Positions 35,433 through 46,155 of a DNA stretch of 64,000 nt are shown piece by piece. The stretch spans positions 124,001 through 188,000 of the forward strand of contig NZ_FRAP01000001.1 of assembly GCF_900142365.1 (NCBI RefSeq). The letters run 5' to 3'. Source of the DNA: Pseudonocardia thermophila (GTDB taxonomy: Bacteria > Actinomycetota > Actinomycetes > Mycobacteriales > Pseudonocardiaceae). The translations under genes were made by a program, and so were the position numbers. Under the pieces are notes generated by a model that saw nothing but the letters and a program-made list of their open reading frames with translations, made no database searches and had not been told where the DNA came from. Every line of letters starts with the position of its first letter. Within the stretch, counting starts at the first letter, position 1.

Positions 35433-36040
35433 CCGGTGCCCCCCGTCGTGCGCGCCAGCGCCACCCCGTCGACGCCGTCGATCTCGGTGAACTTCACCAG
35501 GATCTGCTCGTCGCGGGCGGTGGGCACGTTCTTGCCGACGTAGTCGGCGCGGATCGGCAGCTCCCGGTGGCCGCGGTCGACGAGCACCGCCAGCTGCACC
35601 GCGCGGGGGCGGCCGTGCTCGGACAGCGCGTCGAGCGCGGCGCGGACGGTGCGGCCGGACATGAGCACGTCGTCGACGAGCACGACGAGCAGGTCGTCGA
35701 GCCCGCCCTCGGGGACGTCGGTGACCGCGAGCGCACGGGCGGGGCCCCGGCGCAGGTCGTCGCGGTAGAGGGTGGCGTCGATGGAGCCGACGGGCACCTC
35801 GGTGCCGGAGAACTCGGCGATGGCCGCTCCCAGGCGGCGGGCCAGGATCGTGCCGCGGGTGGGGATCCCGATCAGCACGGCGTGGGCGAGGCTTCCGGTC
35901 TCCCGGTCGGCCACCCGCTCGATGATCTGGTGCGCCATGCGCGCGATGGTGCGGGTGACGTCGGCAGCGCTGAGCAGCTCGCGGGCAGGCGTGACCTGCC
36001 CCGCTGCATCTGCCGGGCCCCCGCGACGGTCGTCCGTCAC
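35429..36040 (-). CDS. pyrR: PyrR pyrimidine operon regulator / uracil phosphoribosyltransferase
   Basis: PyrR binds UMP and pyr mRNA to lower operon expression and has phosphoribosyltransferase activity. The 203-residue protein has [30 protein letters not shown] and the PRPP motif [20 protein letters not shown] 36040 has AAGGAG 7 bp upstream. It is the first gene of the operon and its own leader carries a PyrR-type binding loop, so it should repress itself and the operon when UMP is high. Confidence 0.96.
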
Positions 36041-36047
36041 GAGTTGT

Positions 36048-36072
36048 CTCCTTCCCCGCCTCACCGGACGGG
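36048..36072 (-). promoter_or_regulatory. PyrR-binding RNA loop next to the pyrR Shine-Dalgarno
   Basis: In the mRNA, CGUCCGGUGAGGCG (complement of 36057-36070) matches 12 of 14 positions of the PyrR-binding consensus ARUCCNGNGAGGYU, including the CNGNGA hexaloop. CCCG/CGGG arms close the hairpin (36055-36072). It directly adjoins the Shine-Dalgarno AAGGAG (36048-36053), so bound PyrR would block initiation. This is the translational mechanism reported for mycobacterial PyrR. Confidence 0.75.
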
Positions 36073-36123
36073 TCTTAAAGGAACCGGTTCGTCGATCCGC
36101 CGAAGGGGCGTTCGACGGACCCG

Positions 36124-36150
36124 ACCGTATCAGCGGAACGGACGCCTCAA
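36124..36150 (-). promoter_or_regulatory. pyrR: Candidate promoter of the pyr operon
   Basis: On the minus strand, TTGAGG (complement of 36145-36150) and TACGGT (complement of 36124-36129) lie 15 bp apart, resembling -35 and TANNNT -10 boxes, about 84 bp before the pyrR start. The spacer is short and the call is tentative. Confidence 0.3.
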
Positions 36151-36304
36151 CGCGGGTACGTGAGGACACCCACCCGTACGCGCGCGGAAACCGAACTGAC
36201 ACGATGCGCACCGTGGGGGCGCTGCTGTTGACGTCGGAGGGCCGGTGTCGATCAGCCGTTCGAGTGATCTCCGGCGTGTCTAGCCCGATCGGGGGGCCAC
36301 GAAC

Positions 36305-36334
36305 TTGACCGATCGGAGCCGCACGCGGAGGATT
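36305..36334 (+). promoter_or_regulatory. bldD: Candidate bldD promoter
   Basis: TTGACC at 36305-36310 is a good -35 box. AGGATT at 36329-36334 would be the -10 with an 18-bp spacer. The imperfect dyad CGGAG-N7-CTCCG spans the same place and could be an operator. It would leave a leader of about 165 nt before the bldD ATG. Confidence 0.3.
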
Positions 36335-36505
36335 ACTCTCCGTATTGATCGTCTGCATCGTGGGTGGCCGCGGACTGCGGGGGCACCGCCACGGACTGCA
36401 GCACCGGTGCGACGCTCCCCGACGCACCAGCCCGCCCCAGTACCCACCGTCACGACCCGTCGGTCCCGCGGCCGACACAGAAACGCAAGTGAGGAGGTCG
36501 CCATC

Positions 36506-36991
36506 ATGGGCGACTACGCCAAGGCGCTCGGCGGGAAGCTCCGCGCCATCCGGCAGCAGCAAGGCCTGTCGCTGCACGGCGTCGAGCAGAAGTCTGGCGG
36601 CCGCTGGAAGGCTGTCGTCGTGGGGTCCTACGAGCGCGGCGACCGCGCCGTGACCGTGCAGAAGCTCGCCGAGCTGGCCGACTTCTACGGCGTGCCCGTG
36701 GCCGAGCTGCTGCCCGAGGGCCGGGTCCCGTCCGGCTCGGAGCCCGCCACGAAGATCGTCATCAACCTGGAGCGCCTGCAGCAGCTGCCGGCCGACAAGG
36801 TCGGTCCGCTCGCTCGGTACGCCGCGGCGATCCAGAGCCAGCGCGGGGACTACAACGGCAAGGTCCTCTCGATCCGCTCGGAGGACCTGCGCTCGCTTGC
36901 GATCATCTACGACATGACGCCGGGCGAGCTCACCGACCAGCTGATCAGCTGGGGGGTCCTGCCGCCGGAGGCGCGCCCGTCCTCGCAGTGA
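36506..36991 (+). CDS. bldD: Developmental regulator BldD (c-di-GMP-responsive)
   Basis: BldD is the master repressor of development in streptomycetes and dimerises on tetrameric c-di-GMP. The 161-residue protein has an N-terminal XRE-type helix-turn-helix (about 8-70: [40 protein letters not shown]) and a C-terminal effector domain. The c-di-GMP signature RXD-X8-RXXD is intact as RGD (113-115) and RSED (124-127). ATG 36506 has GAGGAGG 8 bp upstream; the open frame further upstream is not needed. It is divergent from pyrR. Confidence 0.95.
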   Translation: MGDYAKALGGKLRAIRQQQGLSLHGVEQKSGGRWKAVVVGSYERGDRAVTVQKLAELADFYGVPVAELLPEGRVPSGSEPATKIVINLERLQQLPADKVGPLARYAAAIQSQRGDYNGKVLSIRSEDLRSLAIIYDMTPGELTDQLISWGVLPPEARPSSQ

Positions 36992-36995
36992 CGGT

Positions 36996-37019
36996 CCGGC
37001 TCCTGGGGAAGGGAGCCGG
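36996..37019 (+). terminator. Terminator after bldD
   Basis: CCGGCTCC at 36996-37003 and GGAGCCGG at 37012-37019 form an 8-bp stem with an 8-nt loop, five bases after the bldD stop. Confidence 0.6.
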
Positions 37020-37052
37020 CACGCCGCTGCCCGGCGTGCGTCCCGGCAGGCG

Positions 37053-37104
37053 CCACGAACGGCACTTTCGTCAGCACCACTGCTGACGAGAGTGCCGTTC
37101 GTGG
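37053..37104. repeat. 52-bp palindromic element, copy 2
   Basis: The arms CCACGAACGGCACTTTCGT and ACGAGAGTGCCGTTCGTGG flank CAGCACCACTGCTG. Compared with copy 1 it has one wobble in the arms and two unpaired central positions, with identical length and ends. It lies between the convergent bldD and fusion-oxidase genes, but bldD already has its own hairpin, so termination alone does not explain it. Confidence 0.95.
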
Positions 37105-37136
37105 TGTTTCGGGCCCCGTCCCGCACGCTGCTCCCC

Positions 37137-39404
37137 TCACGCCGGGACGCCCGCGGAGACCCCGGTGTCCGCCCCGCGCTCGGCCGGGTCGATGAAGAAG
37201 TTGTCGCGGAACAGTCCCGTCGGGTCGTAGCGGTGCTTGAGCTCCCGCAGCCGAGCCAGGTGCGCGGGCGGGAACGCCCTGGCCACGACCTCGGGCCCAC
37301 GAGAGGTCTCGAAGCTCAGGTAGAGCCCCTCCATGTGCGGCAGGAGCAGCGTGTCCCACCGCTCGTCGAGGCCCGAGTTCCGCGTCCCGAACGCACCGAT
37401 GGTGAAGTTCGCCCGCCGCCAGCCCCAGGCGGTCGCGTCGGCCGGGACGTCGGCGACCTTCCCGCCGAGTGCGCGGATCGCGAAGAAGTACGAGGCCCGC
37501 GCGTCGAGGATCTCGGCAACCCCCTTCGCGAACTCCGGGGTGAGGTGCTCGACCATCCCGGAACGCGAGTGCGGCTCGCCGAAGCCGTGCTGCTCGTCGT
37601 CGGTGACCGCGAACCCGATCACCTCGTCGTAGGTCGTCAGCACGACCGACTGCTGCATGAGCGGCGCGATGTCCGCGAACGGCTGCAGCAGCTCGACGAT
37701 CGTGTCCGGGTCGTCGCTCTCCACGACCAGGATCGCCTGCGCGAACCGGCGACCGCCCTGGCCGGGTCCGAGGATGATCTCGCCGGTGACGCGCCGGTCG
37801 GCGGCCTCCAGCGTCGCGCCCCAGCGCTGCACGAACCCGGCGGTGTCGGTGGCGTCGAAGACGAGCTGGGCGAAGCCGACCTTGCCGACGTGCGCGGCCT
37901 CGAACTCGAACGACACGGCCACGCCGAAGTTCGCGCCAGCGCCGCGGACGGCCCAGAACAGATCGGGGTTCTCCTCGGCCGAAGCGTGCGCGAGCGTGCC
38001 GTCGGCGAGCACGACGTCGACGGAGCGGAGGTGGTCGATCGTCAGTCCGTGGGAGCGGGCGAGCAGTCCGACGCCGCCCGCGGTGGCCAGGCCGCCCACG
38101 CCGACGCCGCCGTGGTCGCCGCTCGTGATCGCCAGGCCGTGCGGGGTCAGTTCGCGTGCCACGTCGAGCCAGCGGGCACCGGGGCCGATCCGCACCCGGC
38201 CCGACTCGGCGTCGAGCACCTCGACGGCGTTGAGGGCGCCGACGTCGATGACGATCCCGCCGTTGTTGAGGGACCGGCCGGAGATGCCGTGGCCGGCGCT
38301 GAAGATGCCGAGCGGCACGTCGCGGTTGCGCGCGGCGAACCGCACGGCGTCCTGCACCTCGGCCACGGTGCGCGGCCGCAGGACCAGCGCCGGAGCCCCG
38401 CCGCGCAGGTAGCCGGCGGTGTAGCGGGCGTACCCGGGGTCGCCGGGTTCGAGGGCCCGGTCGGCGAGCGAGTCGGGGATGCCGGCGTAGTCGATGCCGG
38501 GCACCCGGGAGGAGCGGGCCTTGACCCGCGCCGGGCGCACAGTGGCGGTGCCGCGGCGGGCCCGGCCGCGCTCGACGGCCTCCCGCACGGCGGGTGCGAC
38601 GTCGCGGCCGAAGCGCTCCAGCAGCCTCGGGTCGTCGCCGGCGAGGATGAACGTGCTGATCCCCTCGTCGAGGGCCAGCGAGACGATGTCCTCGACCGAC
38701 TCCTGCGGGGTGATGTTGAGCAGCCGCTCGATCTCGCGGGGATCGCGGCCCGCGGCCTTCGCCGCGGCGTCGATGATCGCGTTGCCGCGGGTGATGTCGC
38801 CGGGCTTCAGGTACGGCATCGACGGCAGCCAGCCGTCGGCGACCGTGCCGGTCAGCTCGAGCATCCGCTTCTTGTAGGCGCCGACCCAGATCGGGATGGG
38901 GTGCGCGGGGGCCGGGCCGCGCTTCGCTCCGTCGACGCGGTGGTGCACGCCGCCGGCGCGCAGGAGACCGGTGTCGTCGGTGTTCCAGATGCCGCGCATG
39001 ACCTCGATGGCCTCGCGCAGGGCGTCGACGGACTCGGCGGGCGTCAGGCGCTTGCCGCCCATCGCCGCGATCGCGTCCCAGAACCCGCCCGCGCCGATGC
39101 CGAGCCGCACCCGGCCGCCGGTGAGCAGGTCGAGGCTGGCGGCGGCGCGGGCGAGCACCGCGGGCTGGCGCAGGGGCAGGTTGAGGACGTTGCCGGCGAG
39201 CGCGATCCGCTCGGTGCGGGCCGCGACCCAGGCCAGCAGGGTCCAGGTGTCGTGGAACTGGGGCTGGTAGGGGTGGTCCTGGAACGTGACCAGGTCCAGG
39301 CCGTGCTCTTCGCTCAGCAGGGCCAGATCGGCTGGACGGGACACGGGGCGGTTCCGCGGCGTGATGAAGGAACCGAAACGCAGTGGGTGGCCGTAGTCGG
39401 GCAT
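37137..39404 (-). CDS. Luciferase-like monooxygenase fused to FAD-linked oxidase
   Basis: This 755-residue protein joins two flavoenzymes. Residues 1-285 are a luciferase-like (F420/FMN) domain: [40 protein letters not shown] and [14 protein letters not shown]. Residues 325-745 are a berberine-bridge/VAO-type oxidase: [33 protein letters not shown] (His for covalent FAD), [21 protein letters not shown] and a C-terminal [15 protein letters not shown]. The usual second flavin-linking Cys is absent. The frame is continuous with no internal stop. The substrate is unknown. It is divergent from an HxlR regulator 64 bp away. Confidence 0.85.
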   Translation of the reverse strand: MPDYGHPLRFGSFITPRNRPVSRPADLALLSEEHGLDLVTFQDHPYQPQFHDTWTLLAWVAARTERIALAGNVLNLPLRQPAVLARAAASLDLLTGGRVRLGIGAGGFWDAIAAMGGKRLTPAESVDALREAIEVMRGIWNTDDTGLLRAGGVHHRVDGAKRGPAPAHPIPIWVGAYKKRMLELTGTVADGWLPSMPYLKPGDITRGNAIIDAAAKAAGRDPREIERLLNITPQESVEDIVSLALDEGISTFILAGDDPRLLERFGRDVAPAVREAVERGRARRGTATVRPARVKARSSRVPGIDYAGIPDSLADRALEPGDPGYARYTAGYLRGGAPALVLRPRTVAEVQDAVRFAARNRDVPLGIFSAGHGISGRSLNNGGIVIDVGALNAVEVLDAESGRVRIGPGARWLDVARELTPHGLAITSGDHGGVGVGGLATAGGVGLLARSHGLTIDHLRSVDVVLADGTLAHASAEENPDLFWAVRGAGANFGVAVSFEFEAAHVGKVGFAQLVFDATDTAGFVQRWGATLEAADRRVTGEIILGPGQGGRRFAQAILVVESDDPDTIVELLQPFADIAPLMQQSVVLTTYDEVIGFAVTDDEQHGFGEPHSRSGMVEHLTPEFAKGVAEILDARASYFFAIRALGGKVADVPADATAWGWRRANFTIGAFGTRNSGLDERWDTLLLPHMEGLYLSFETSRGPEVVARAFPPAHLARLRELKHRYDPTGLFRDNFFIDPAERGADTGVSAGVPA

Positions 39405-39444
39405 GGCCTCAGCGTCCGCCCGACGCCCGACGTCGCCAAGCCAG

Positions 39445-39458
39445 CGGTTAGTCGGTTA
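39445..39458. promoter_or_regulatory. CGGTTA direct repeat in a divergent promoter region
   Basis: CGGTTA occurs at 39445-39450 and 39453-39458 in the 64-bp gap between the fusion oxidase and the HxlR gene. It could be part of the HxlR operator; the gap is too short for a long leader on either side. Confidence 0.3.
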
Positions 39459-39468
39459 CTTTGGATAA

Positions 39469-39804
39469 GTGCACAGCCCGCCGACCAGGAACGACGAGGA
39501 CCGGGTCCGGCTCAGCGCGGTCCTGGAGTTCGTCGGCCGGCGCTGGATCGGCGCGATCCTGCTCGGGCTCGGCCACGGCCCGACTCGGTTCGGCGAGATC
39601 CAGCGGCAGGCGCCGGGTCTGTCCGCCCGCATGCTCACCGTGCGGCTGCGGGAGCTGGAGGCGGCCGGTCTCGTGGAGCGCGCCGTCGAACCGACGATGC
39701 CGGTGACGGTGCGCTACCGCCTGACGCAGCAGGGCGAGGACCTGCTGCGCTCGCTGCAGGGCCTCGCCGACTACGGGCGGCGCTGGGGCCTGCCCGCCGG
39801 TTAG
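39469..39804 (+). CDS. HxlR family transcriptional regulator
   Basis: The 111-residue protein is a winged-helix HxlR regulator: VLEFVGRRWIGAILLGLGHG, RFGEIQRQAPGLSARMLTVRLRELE (recognition helix), AGLVERAVEP and VRYRLTQQGEDLLRSLQGL. The family typically senses redox or aldehyde stress or small ligands. It lacks an N-terminal Cys of the kind that senses quinones. The GTG start at 39469 has no Shine-Dalgarno, so it may be leaderless. It is divergent from the fusion oxidase, its likely target, and its stop overlaps that of nusB on the other strand. Confidence 0.88.
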   Translation: MHSPPTRNDEDRVRLSAVLEFVGRRWIGAILLGLGHGPTRFGEIQRQAPGLSARMLTVRLRELEAAGLVERAVEPTMPVTVRYRLTQQGEDLLRSLQGLADYGRRWGLPAG

Positions 39805-40247
39805 CGGGTGGCGCGCAGCTGCGGGGCGATGTCGGCGATGCGGCCGAGCACCCCGTTGAGGAACCGCGGGCTGTCGTCCGTGGACAGCGTGCGGGCCAGC
39901 TCCACCGCCTCCGTGATGGCGACGGGATCGTCGACGTCGTCCTCCCAGAGCAGCTCGTACACGCCGATCCGCAGCAAGGTGCGGTCCACGGCCGGCATCC
40001 GCGCGACGGTCCACCCCTCGGCGTGCTCGGCGAGGAGCTGGTCGATCCGCTCGCGGTGCGCGACGACACCCTCCACGAGCGTGGCCGCGTAGTCCGACAC
40101 CGGGGGCGCGTCGTCGGTCGTGCGCCGGTGGGCGAGCACCTCCAGCGGGTCCTCGCCGCGGGCCTCGGACTCGAAGAGGATGTCCAGCGCCCGCTTGCGG
40201 GCCTTGGTGCGGGCCCGCTGCGGGCGCGGTTGCCGGGCTGCGGACAT
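39801..40247 (-). CDS. nusB: Transcription antitermination factor NusB
   Basis: NusB binds boxA RNA with NusE (S10) in rRNA antitermination. The 148-residue helical protein has TKARKRALDILFESEARGED, AEGWTVARMPAVDRTLLRIG, ELLWEDDVDDPVAITEAVEL and FLNGVLGRIA. ATG 40247 shares a base with the efp stop (TGATG). Confidence 0.95.
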   Translation of the reverse strand: MSAARQPRPQRARTKARKRALDILFESEARGEDPLEVLAHRRTTDDAPPVSDYAATLVEGVVAHRERIDQLLAEHAEGWTVARMPAVDRTLLRIGVYELLWEDDVDDPVAITEAVELARTLSTDDSPRFLNGVLGRIADIAPQLRATR

Positions 40248-40810
40248 CAGCTGGACGCGCGTCCCAGGTAGCGGCCGTCGCGGGTGTCGACCTTGATCTT
40301 GTCGCCGGTGTTGATGAACAGCGGCACCTGGACCTCGGCGCCGGTCTCCAGCGTGGCGGGCTTCGTGCCGCCGGTGGAGCGGTCGCCCTGCAGGCCGGGC
40401 TCGGTGTGCGACACGACCAGCTCGACCGAGGCCGGCAGCTCGATGTAGAGCGGGGTGCCCTCGTGCATGGCGACCGTCGCGGTCTGGTTCTCCAGCAGGT
40501 ACCCGGCGGCCTCGCCGACGACCTCCGACGAGATCGGGATCTGGTCGTAGGTGTCGGTGTCCATGAACACGAAGTCGTCGCCGTCGCGGTACAGGTACGT
40601 CATGTCGCGGCGGTCGACGGTGGCGGTGTCGACCTTCGTACCGGCGTTGAAGGTCTTGTCGACGACCTTGCCGGTGACCACGTTCTTCAGCGTGGTGCGC
40701 ACGAACGCACCCCCCTTGCCGGGCTTGACGTGCTGGAACGAGGTGACCGACCACAGCTGGCCGTCGAGGTTGAGCACCAAGCCGTTCTTCAGGTCGTTCG
40801 TGGTGGCCAC
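40247..40810 (-). CDS. efp: Elongation factor P
   Basis: EF-P rescues ribosomes stalled at polyproline. The 187-residue protein has three beta domains, with [19 protein letters not shown], the loop [13 protein letters not shown] (modifiable-Lys position), [13 protein letters not shown] and the C-terminal [20 protein letters not shown] 40810 is preferred to a longer frame to 40849; it has AGGAGAG about 10 bp upstream. It sits in pepQ-efp-nusB. Confidence 0.95.
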   Translation of the reverse strand: MATTNDLKNGLVLNLDGQLWSVTSFQHVKPGKGGAFVRTTLKNVVTGKVVDKTFNAGTKVDTATVDRRDMTYLYRDGDDFVFMDTDTYDQIPISSEVVGEAAGYLLENQTATVAMHEGTPLYIELPASVELVVSHTEPGLQGDRSTGGTKPATLETGAEVQVPLFINTGDKIKVDTRDGRYLGRASS

Positions 40811-40990
40811 GTGCGGGACTCTCTCCTGCGTCGATGGGCGGCGCGGCACGGCCGATCGAGCCGGGCGCCAGGTACGGAGTGTGACGGCGAAGGGCCGTCG
40901 TCGGTCCGCCAGCTTACCTGTCGCGTCCTGCGGCGGAGCGGCCGGTGGCGGGCGGTACTGCGCCGAACGGGTGGAGACCTCCGGGGCGGC

Positions 40991-42063
40991 TCAGACCTCG
41001 ATCAGCTCGCGCGGCAACCGGGTCAGCGCCTCGGGCTCCCCGCCCCGCACGACGAGGGTGTCCTCGATGCGCACGCCGCCGCGGCCGCTCAGGTAGACCC
41101 CGGGCTCGACGGTCACGACCATGCACTCGGCGAGCTCGCCGGTGCCCTTCGCCACGATCCACGGCTGCTCGTGGATCTGCAGGCCGACGCCGTGGCCGAG
41201 GCCGTGCGGGAAGTCGTCGCCGTGGCCGGCACCGCGGATCCAGTCGCGGGCGGCGGCGTCGACGGCGGTCACGTCGGCGCCCGGCGCCACCGCCTCGCGG
41301 CCGCGCTGCTGGCTCTCGGCCACGAGCGCGTGCAGGTCCCGCTGCCACGGCGCCGCCGGCCCGACGACGAACGTGCGGGTCGTGTCGGAGTGGTAGCCGC
41401 GCTCCAGCGCGCCGAAGTCGACGACGACGAGGTCGCCGCGGCGCAGCGGGGTATCGGTCGGAGCGTGGTGCGGCACGGCCGAGTGCGGCCCGGCGGCGAC
41501 GATCGTGTCGAACGACGGACCGGGTGAACCGAGTCCGCGGATGCGGTCCTCCAGGTCGCGGGCGATCTCCCGCTCGGTGCGGCCCTCGGTGAGCCCGCCG
41601 GCGGCGAGCAGGTCGGACAGGGCGGCGTCGGCGATCTCGCAGGCGGTGCGCAGGGCGGCGATCTCGGCGTCGTCCTTGACCGCGCGCAGCTGCTCCACGA
41701 GCCCGGTGGTGCGGCACAACCCGGCCGCGCCTGCGGCTGCGATGAGCGCGCCGTGCGCCGCGACGGTGACGTGCTCGGCCTCGAAGCCGAGCCGCCGGGC
41801 CCCGCGTTCCGCGGCCGTGCGTGCGGCTGCGGCCCCCGCGGCCCGCTCCAGGACGATCTCCAGGTCGGGTGCCTCCGCCTTCGCGCGCTCCGTGTAGCGG
41901 GCGTCGGTGACCAGCACGGCCTCGCCCTCGACGGGCACCACGAGCGCCGCGTTCGACCCGGTGAACCCGCACAGGTAGGCGATGTTGACCAGATCGGTGA
42001 CCAGCAGCGCATCGACGTCCAGCGGCGGCAGCAGCCGCTGCAGCGCGGCGATCCGCGCCGTGC

Positions 42064-42067
<4 letters not shown>
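40991..42067 (-). CDS. pepQ: Xaa-Pro peptidase (M24 family)
   Basis: This is a creatinase-fold metallopeptidase cleaving X-Pro bonds. The 358-residue protein has an N-terminal creatinase-like domain ([20 protein letters not shown]) and a pita-bread catalytic domain with [20 protein letters not shown] (two metal Asp), [15 protein letters not shown] (metal His), [10 protein letters not shown] (Glu) and [11 protein letters not shown] (Glu). GTG 42067 overlaps the aroQ stop (GTGA). The aroQ-pepQ-efp-nusB order is conserved in actinobacteria. Confidence 0.92.
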
Positions 42068-44244
<2,177 letters not shown>

Positions 44245-44429
44245 GCCCGTTCCGCGGGCTCCGGCGAGCGCGAGCGCAGCCGTCCGGCGACACGATCAGG
44301 TGAAAACCCTGCGTGTAATTCCCGGTTCGCTGACCAGCGGATACAGAGTTCGGCTATGGTCTGGAGCCAGCCGGTCGGCAGCGAAATGTCACCAGTACGT
44401 TACGGATAGTGATCACGATCGGAGTACGA

Positions 44430-44570
44430 GTGGCCGCGAGCGAACCACCCGCACCGCGCCGGCGCACCGCCCGGCCGTGCGACCTGCCCCGACAGCGCGA
44501 CCACCGCACTCGGTCCGCGACGCCGCCGGTGCCCGCCCAGCTGATCATCCCGGCGCAGCGCAAGGGCTGA
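44430..44570 (+). CDS. Possible 46-residue basic peptide
   Basis: A GTG at 44430 has GGAG 5 bp upstream and opens 46 codons to TGA 44568-44570. The product is Arg/Pro-rich (APRRRTARPCDLPRQRDHRT) and ends PAQLIIPAQRKG. A TATGGT box at 44355-44360 upstream could be a -10. I do not recognise it. It is the only candidate gene in the 337 bp between aroK and tatC. Confidence 0.35.
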   Translation: MAASEPPAPRRRTARPCDLPRQRDHRTRSATPPVPAQLIIPAQRKG

Positions 44571-44581
44571 CCGGGTTTCGC

Positions 44582-45580
44582 TCACGTGGCGTCCTCGTAC
44601 CGCTGGTCGGTGCGCTCGTCCGCCGACGGATGCCCGGGCTTCGGCGGCTCGAGCACGCTCGGCGAGGCATCGATCTTGCTCGGGCTCGTGTCGATCGCGC
44701 TGGGGCTGGTGTCGATCGGGGACGGCTGGTCCGGGTCCCAGCTGTCCCAACCCTCCTCAGCCCGCTTGCGCGCACGGCGGGCGTCGGTGATCCGGGTGAT
44801 CTGGATGGCCAGCTCGAACAGGAGGGTCAGAGCGATCGCCAACGCGACCATGGAGATCGGGTCCTGACCCGGGGTCGCGATCGCGGCGAACACGAACAGA
44901 CCGAAGATCAGTCCGCGCCGCCAGGACTTCAGCTTCTCGTAGCTGACCACGCCGACCTGGTTGAGCATCACCACGAGCAGCGGCAGCTCGAAGCTCACCC
45001 CGAAGATCAGCAGCAGCGCGATGACGAACGAGAAGTACTTCTCGCCCGACAGCGCCGTGGTCTGCACCTCGGACCCGATCGAGAGCAGGAAACCGAGGCC
45101 CTGGGTGACGACGAAGTACGCCAGCACCGCACCGGCGACGAACAGCACGGCCGCGCACGAGACGAACGTCAGCGCGTACTTGCGCTCCTTCTCGTACAGG
45201 CCCGGGGTGATGAACGCCCAGATCTGGTAGAGCCACATCGGGCAGGCCAGCACGACGCCGGCCGTGACGCCGACCTTCAACCGCAGCGCGAACTGGTCGA
45301 AGGGGCCGGTGCCGAGCAGAGTGCACGAGCCGTCGGCGGCGAGGGTGACGCGCGCGGAGTCGGGCAGCGAGCAGTACGGGTCCTTCAGCAGCTCACCGAG
45401 GCTCGGCCAGCCGAAGAACCCGACGTCGAACCAGACGTAGCCGAAGACCGTGGTGACGAGGATGGCCAGCAGGGACACCCCGAGCCGGTTGCGCAGCTCG
45501 TAGAGGTGATCGACGAGCGGCATCGTGCCGTCGGGGTTCTCCCGCCGTGAGCCGCCCCGCCGCAGCGTGAACCAGCCCAC
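44582..45580 (-). CDS. tatC: Sec-independent translocase protein TatC
   Basis: TatC is the multispanning receptor of the twin-arginine export system. The 332-residue protein has [20 protein letters not shown], six transmembrane helices, [41 protein letters not shown] and [17 protein letters not shown] 45580 starts like the mycobacterial protein; upstream codons are unlike TatC. The cytoplasmic tail ends in repeats of IDTSPS. It lies 7 bp after tatA. Confidence 0.94.
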   Translation of the reverse strand: MGWFTLRRGGSRRENPDGTMPLVDHLYELRNRLGVSLLAILVTTVFGYVWFDVGFFGWPSLGELLKDPYCSLPDSARVTLAADGSCTLLGTGPFDQFALRLKVGVTAGVVLACPMWLYQIWAFITPGLYEKERKYALTFVSCAAVLFVAGAVLAYFVVTQGLGFLLSIGSEVQTTALSGEKYFSFVIALLLIFGVSFELPLLVVMLNQVGVVSYEKLKSWRRGLIFGLFVFAAIATPGQDPISMVALAIALTLLFELAIQITRITDARRARKRAEEGWDSWDPDQPSPIDTSPSAIDTSPSKIDASPSVLEPPKPGHPSADERTDQRYEDAT

Positions 45581-45587
45581 CGCCCGG

Positions 45588-45863
45588 TTACTGCCCGGAT
45601 CGGGTCTGCTGCTCGGGCGCGGGCTCGGCGGCCTGCGCCGGCGGCTGGGGCTGCGTCGCCGGCGGCAGCGGCTTGGCCTCATCGGCCGGCGGGTTCTGCG
45701 TGGCGGCGGCCTTGGCCTCGTCCTCCTTGAGGCCCTTCATCTCGCCCTTGAACACACGCGCGGACTGGCCGATCGAGCGCGCCATCTCGGGCAGCTTCTT
45801 GGCTCCGAACAGGAGAAGCAGCACACCGACGATGACGAGCAGTTCCCAACCACCGGGGATCAT
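45588..45863 (-). CDS. tatA: Sec-independent translocase protein TatA
   Basis: TatA oligomers form the twin-arginine export pore. The 91-residue protein has one N-terminal transmembrane helix ([20 protein letters not shown]), the Phe-Gly-Ala-Lys-Lys-Leu-Pro hinge, an amphipathic helix ([20 protein letters not shown]) and a Pro/Gln-rich tail. It precedes tatC and follows pafC and a small membrane protein, the usual actinobacterial order. Confidence 0.95.
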   Translation of the reverse strand: MIPGGWELLVIVGVLLLLFGAKKLPEMARSIGQSARVFKGEMKGLKEDEAKAAATQNPPADEAKPLPPATQPQPPAQAAEPAPEQQTRSGQ

Positions 45864-45951
45864 GCCGACCTCCTTCGCGACGCCACGCGGCCAGCATACG
45901 CGGGTCGGCCCCGCCGGCCCCTGCTGGTGTGATCCGGCCTCTGTTACAGGC

Positions 45952-46155
45952 TCATGTCGACGGGGATGCGCCGGACCCGCGCGCGTGGCGGATCGCCCGA
46001 AGCGCGGCGACCTCGCTGCGCATCGTGCGCCGCAGCGCCGCGCGGGCGTGGGTGAACCGGCGCAGCGGTGGCATCAGCAGCGTCGCGACCAGCACCAGCA
46101 GCACCACCACGCCGCCGACGAACCCGATCATTGCCAGGACGTACCCGGTCGTCAC
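45952..46155 (-). CDS. Small single-pass membrane protein
   Basis: The 67-residue product has one transmembrane helix (about residues 5-29, YVLAMIGFVGGVVVLLVLVA) and a basic cytoplasmic tail (RRFTHARAALRRTMRSEVAA). The function is unknown. Its GTG start overlaps the pafC stop (GTGA), and it precedes tatA by 88 bp, so it belongs to the pafBC-tatAC transcription unit. Confidence 0.65.
   Translation of the reverse strand: MTTGYVLAMIGFVGGVVVLLVLVATLLMPPLRRFTHARAALRRTMRSEVAALRAIRHARGSGASPST

Noticed and set aside
36305-36505. N-terminally longer BldD starting near 36305
   Set aside because: The frame is open, but ATG 36506 has a strong Shine-Dalgarno and begins at the conserved BldD N-terminus. 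The upstream part is the promoter and leader.
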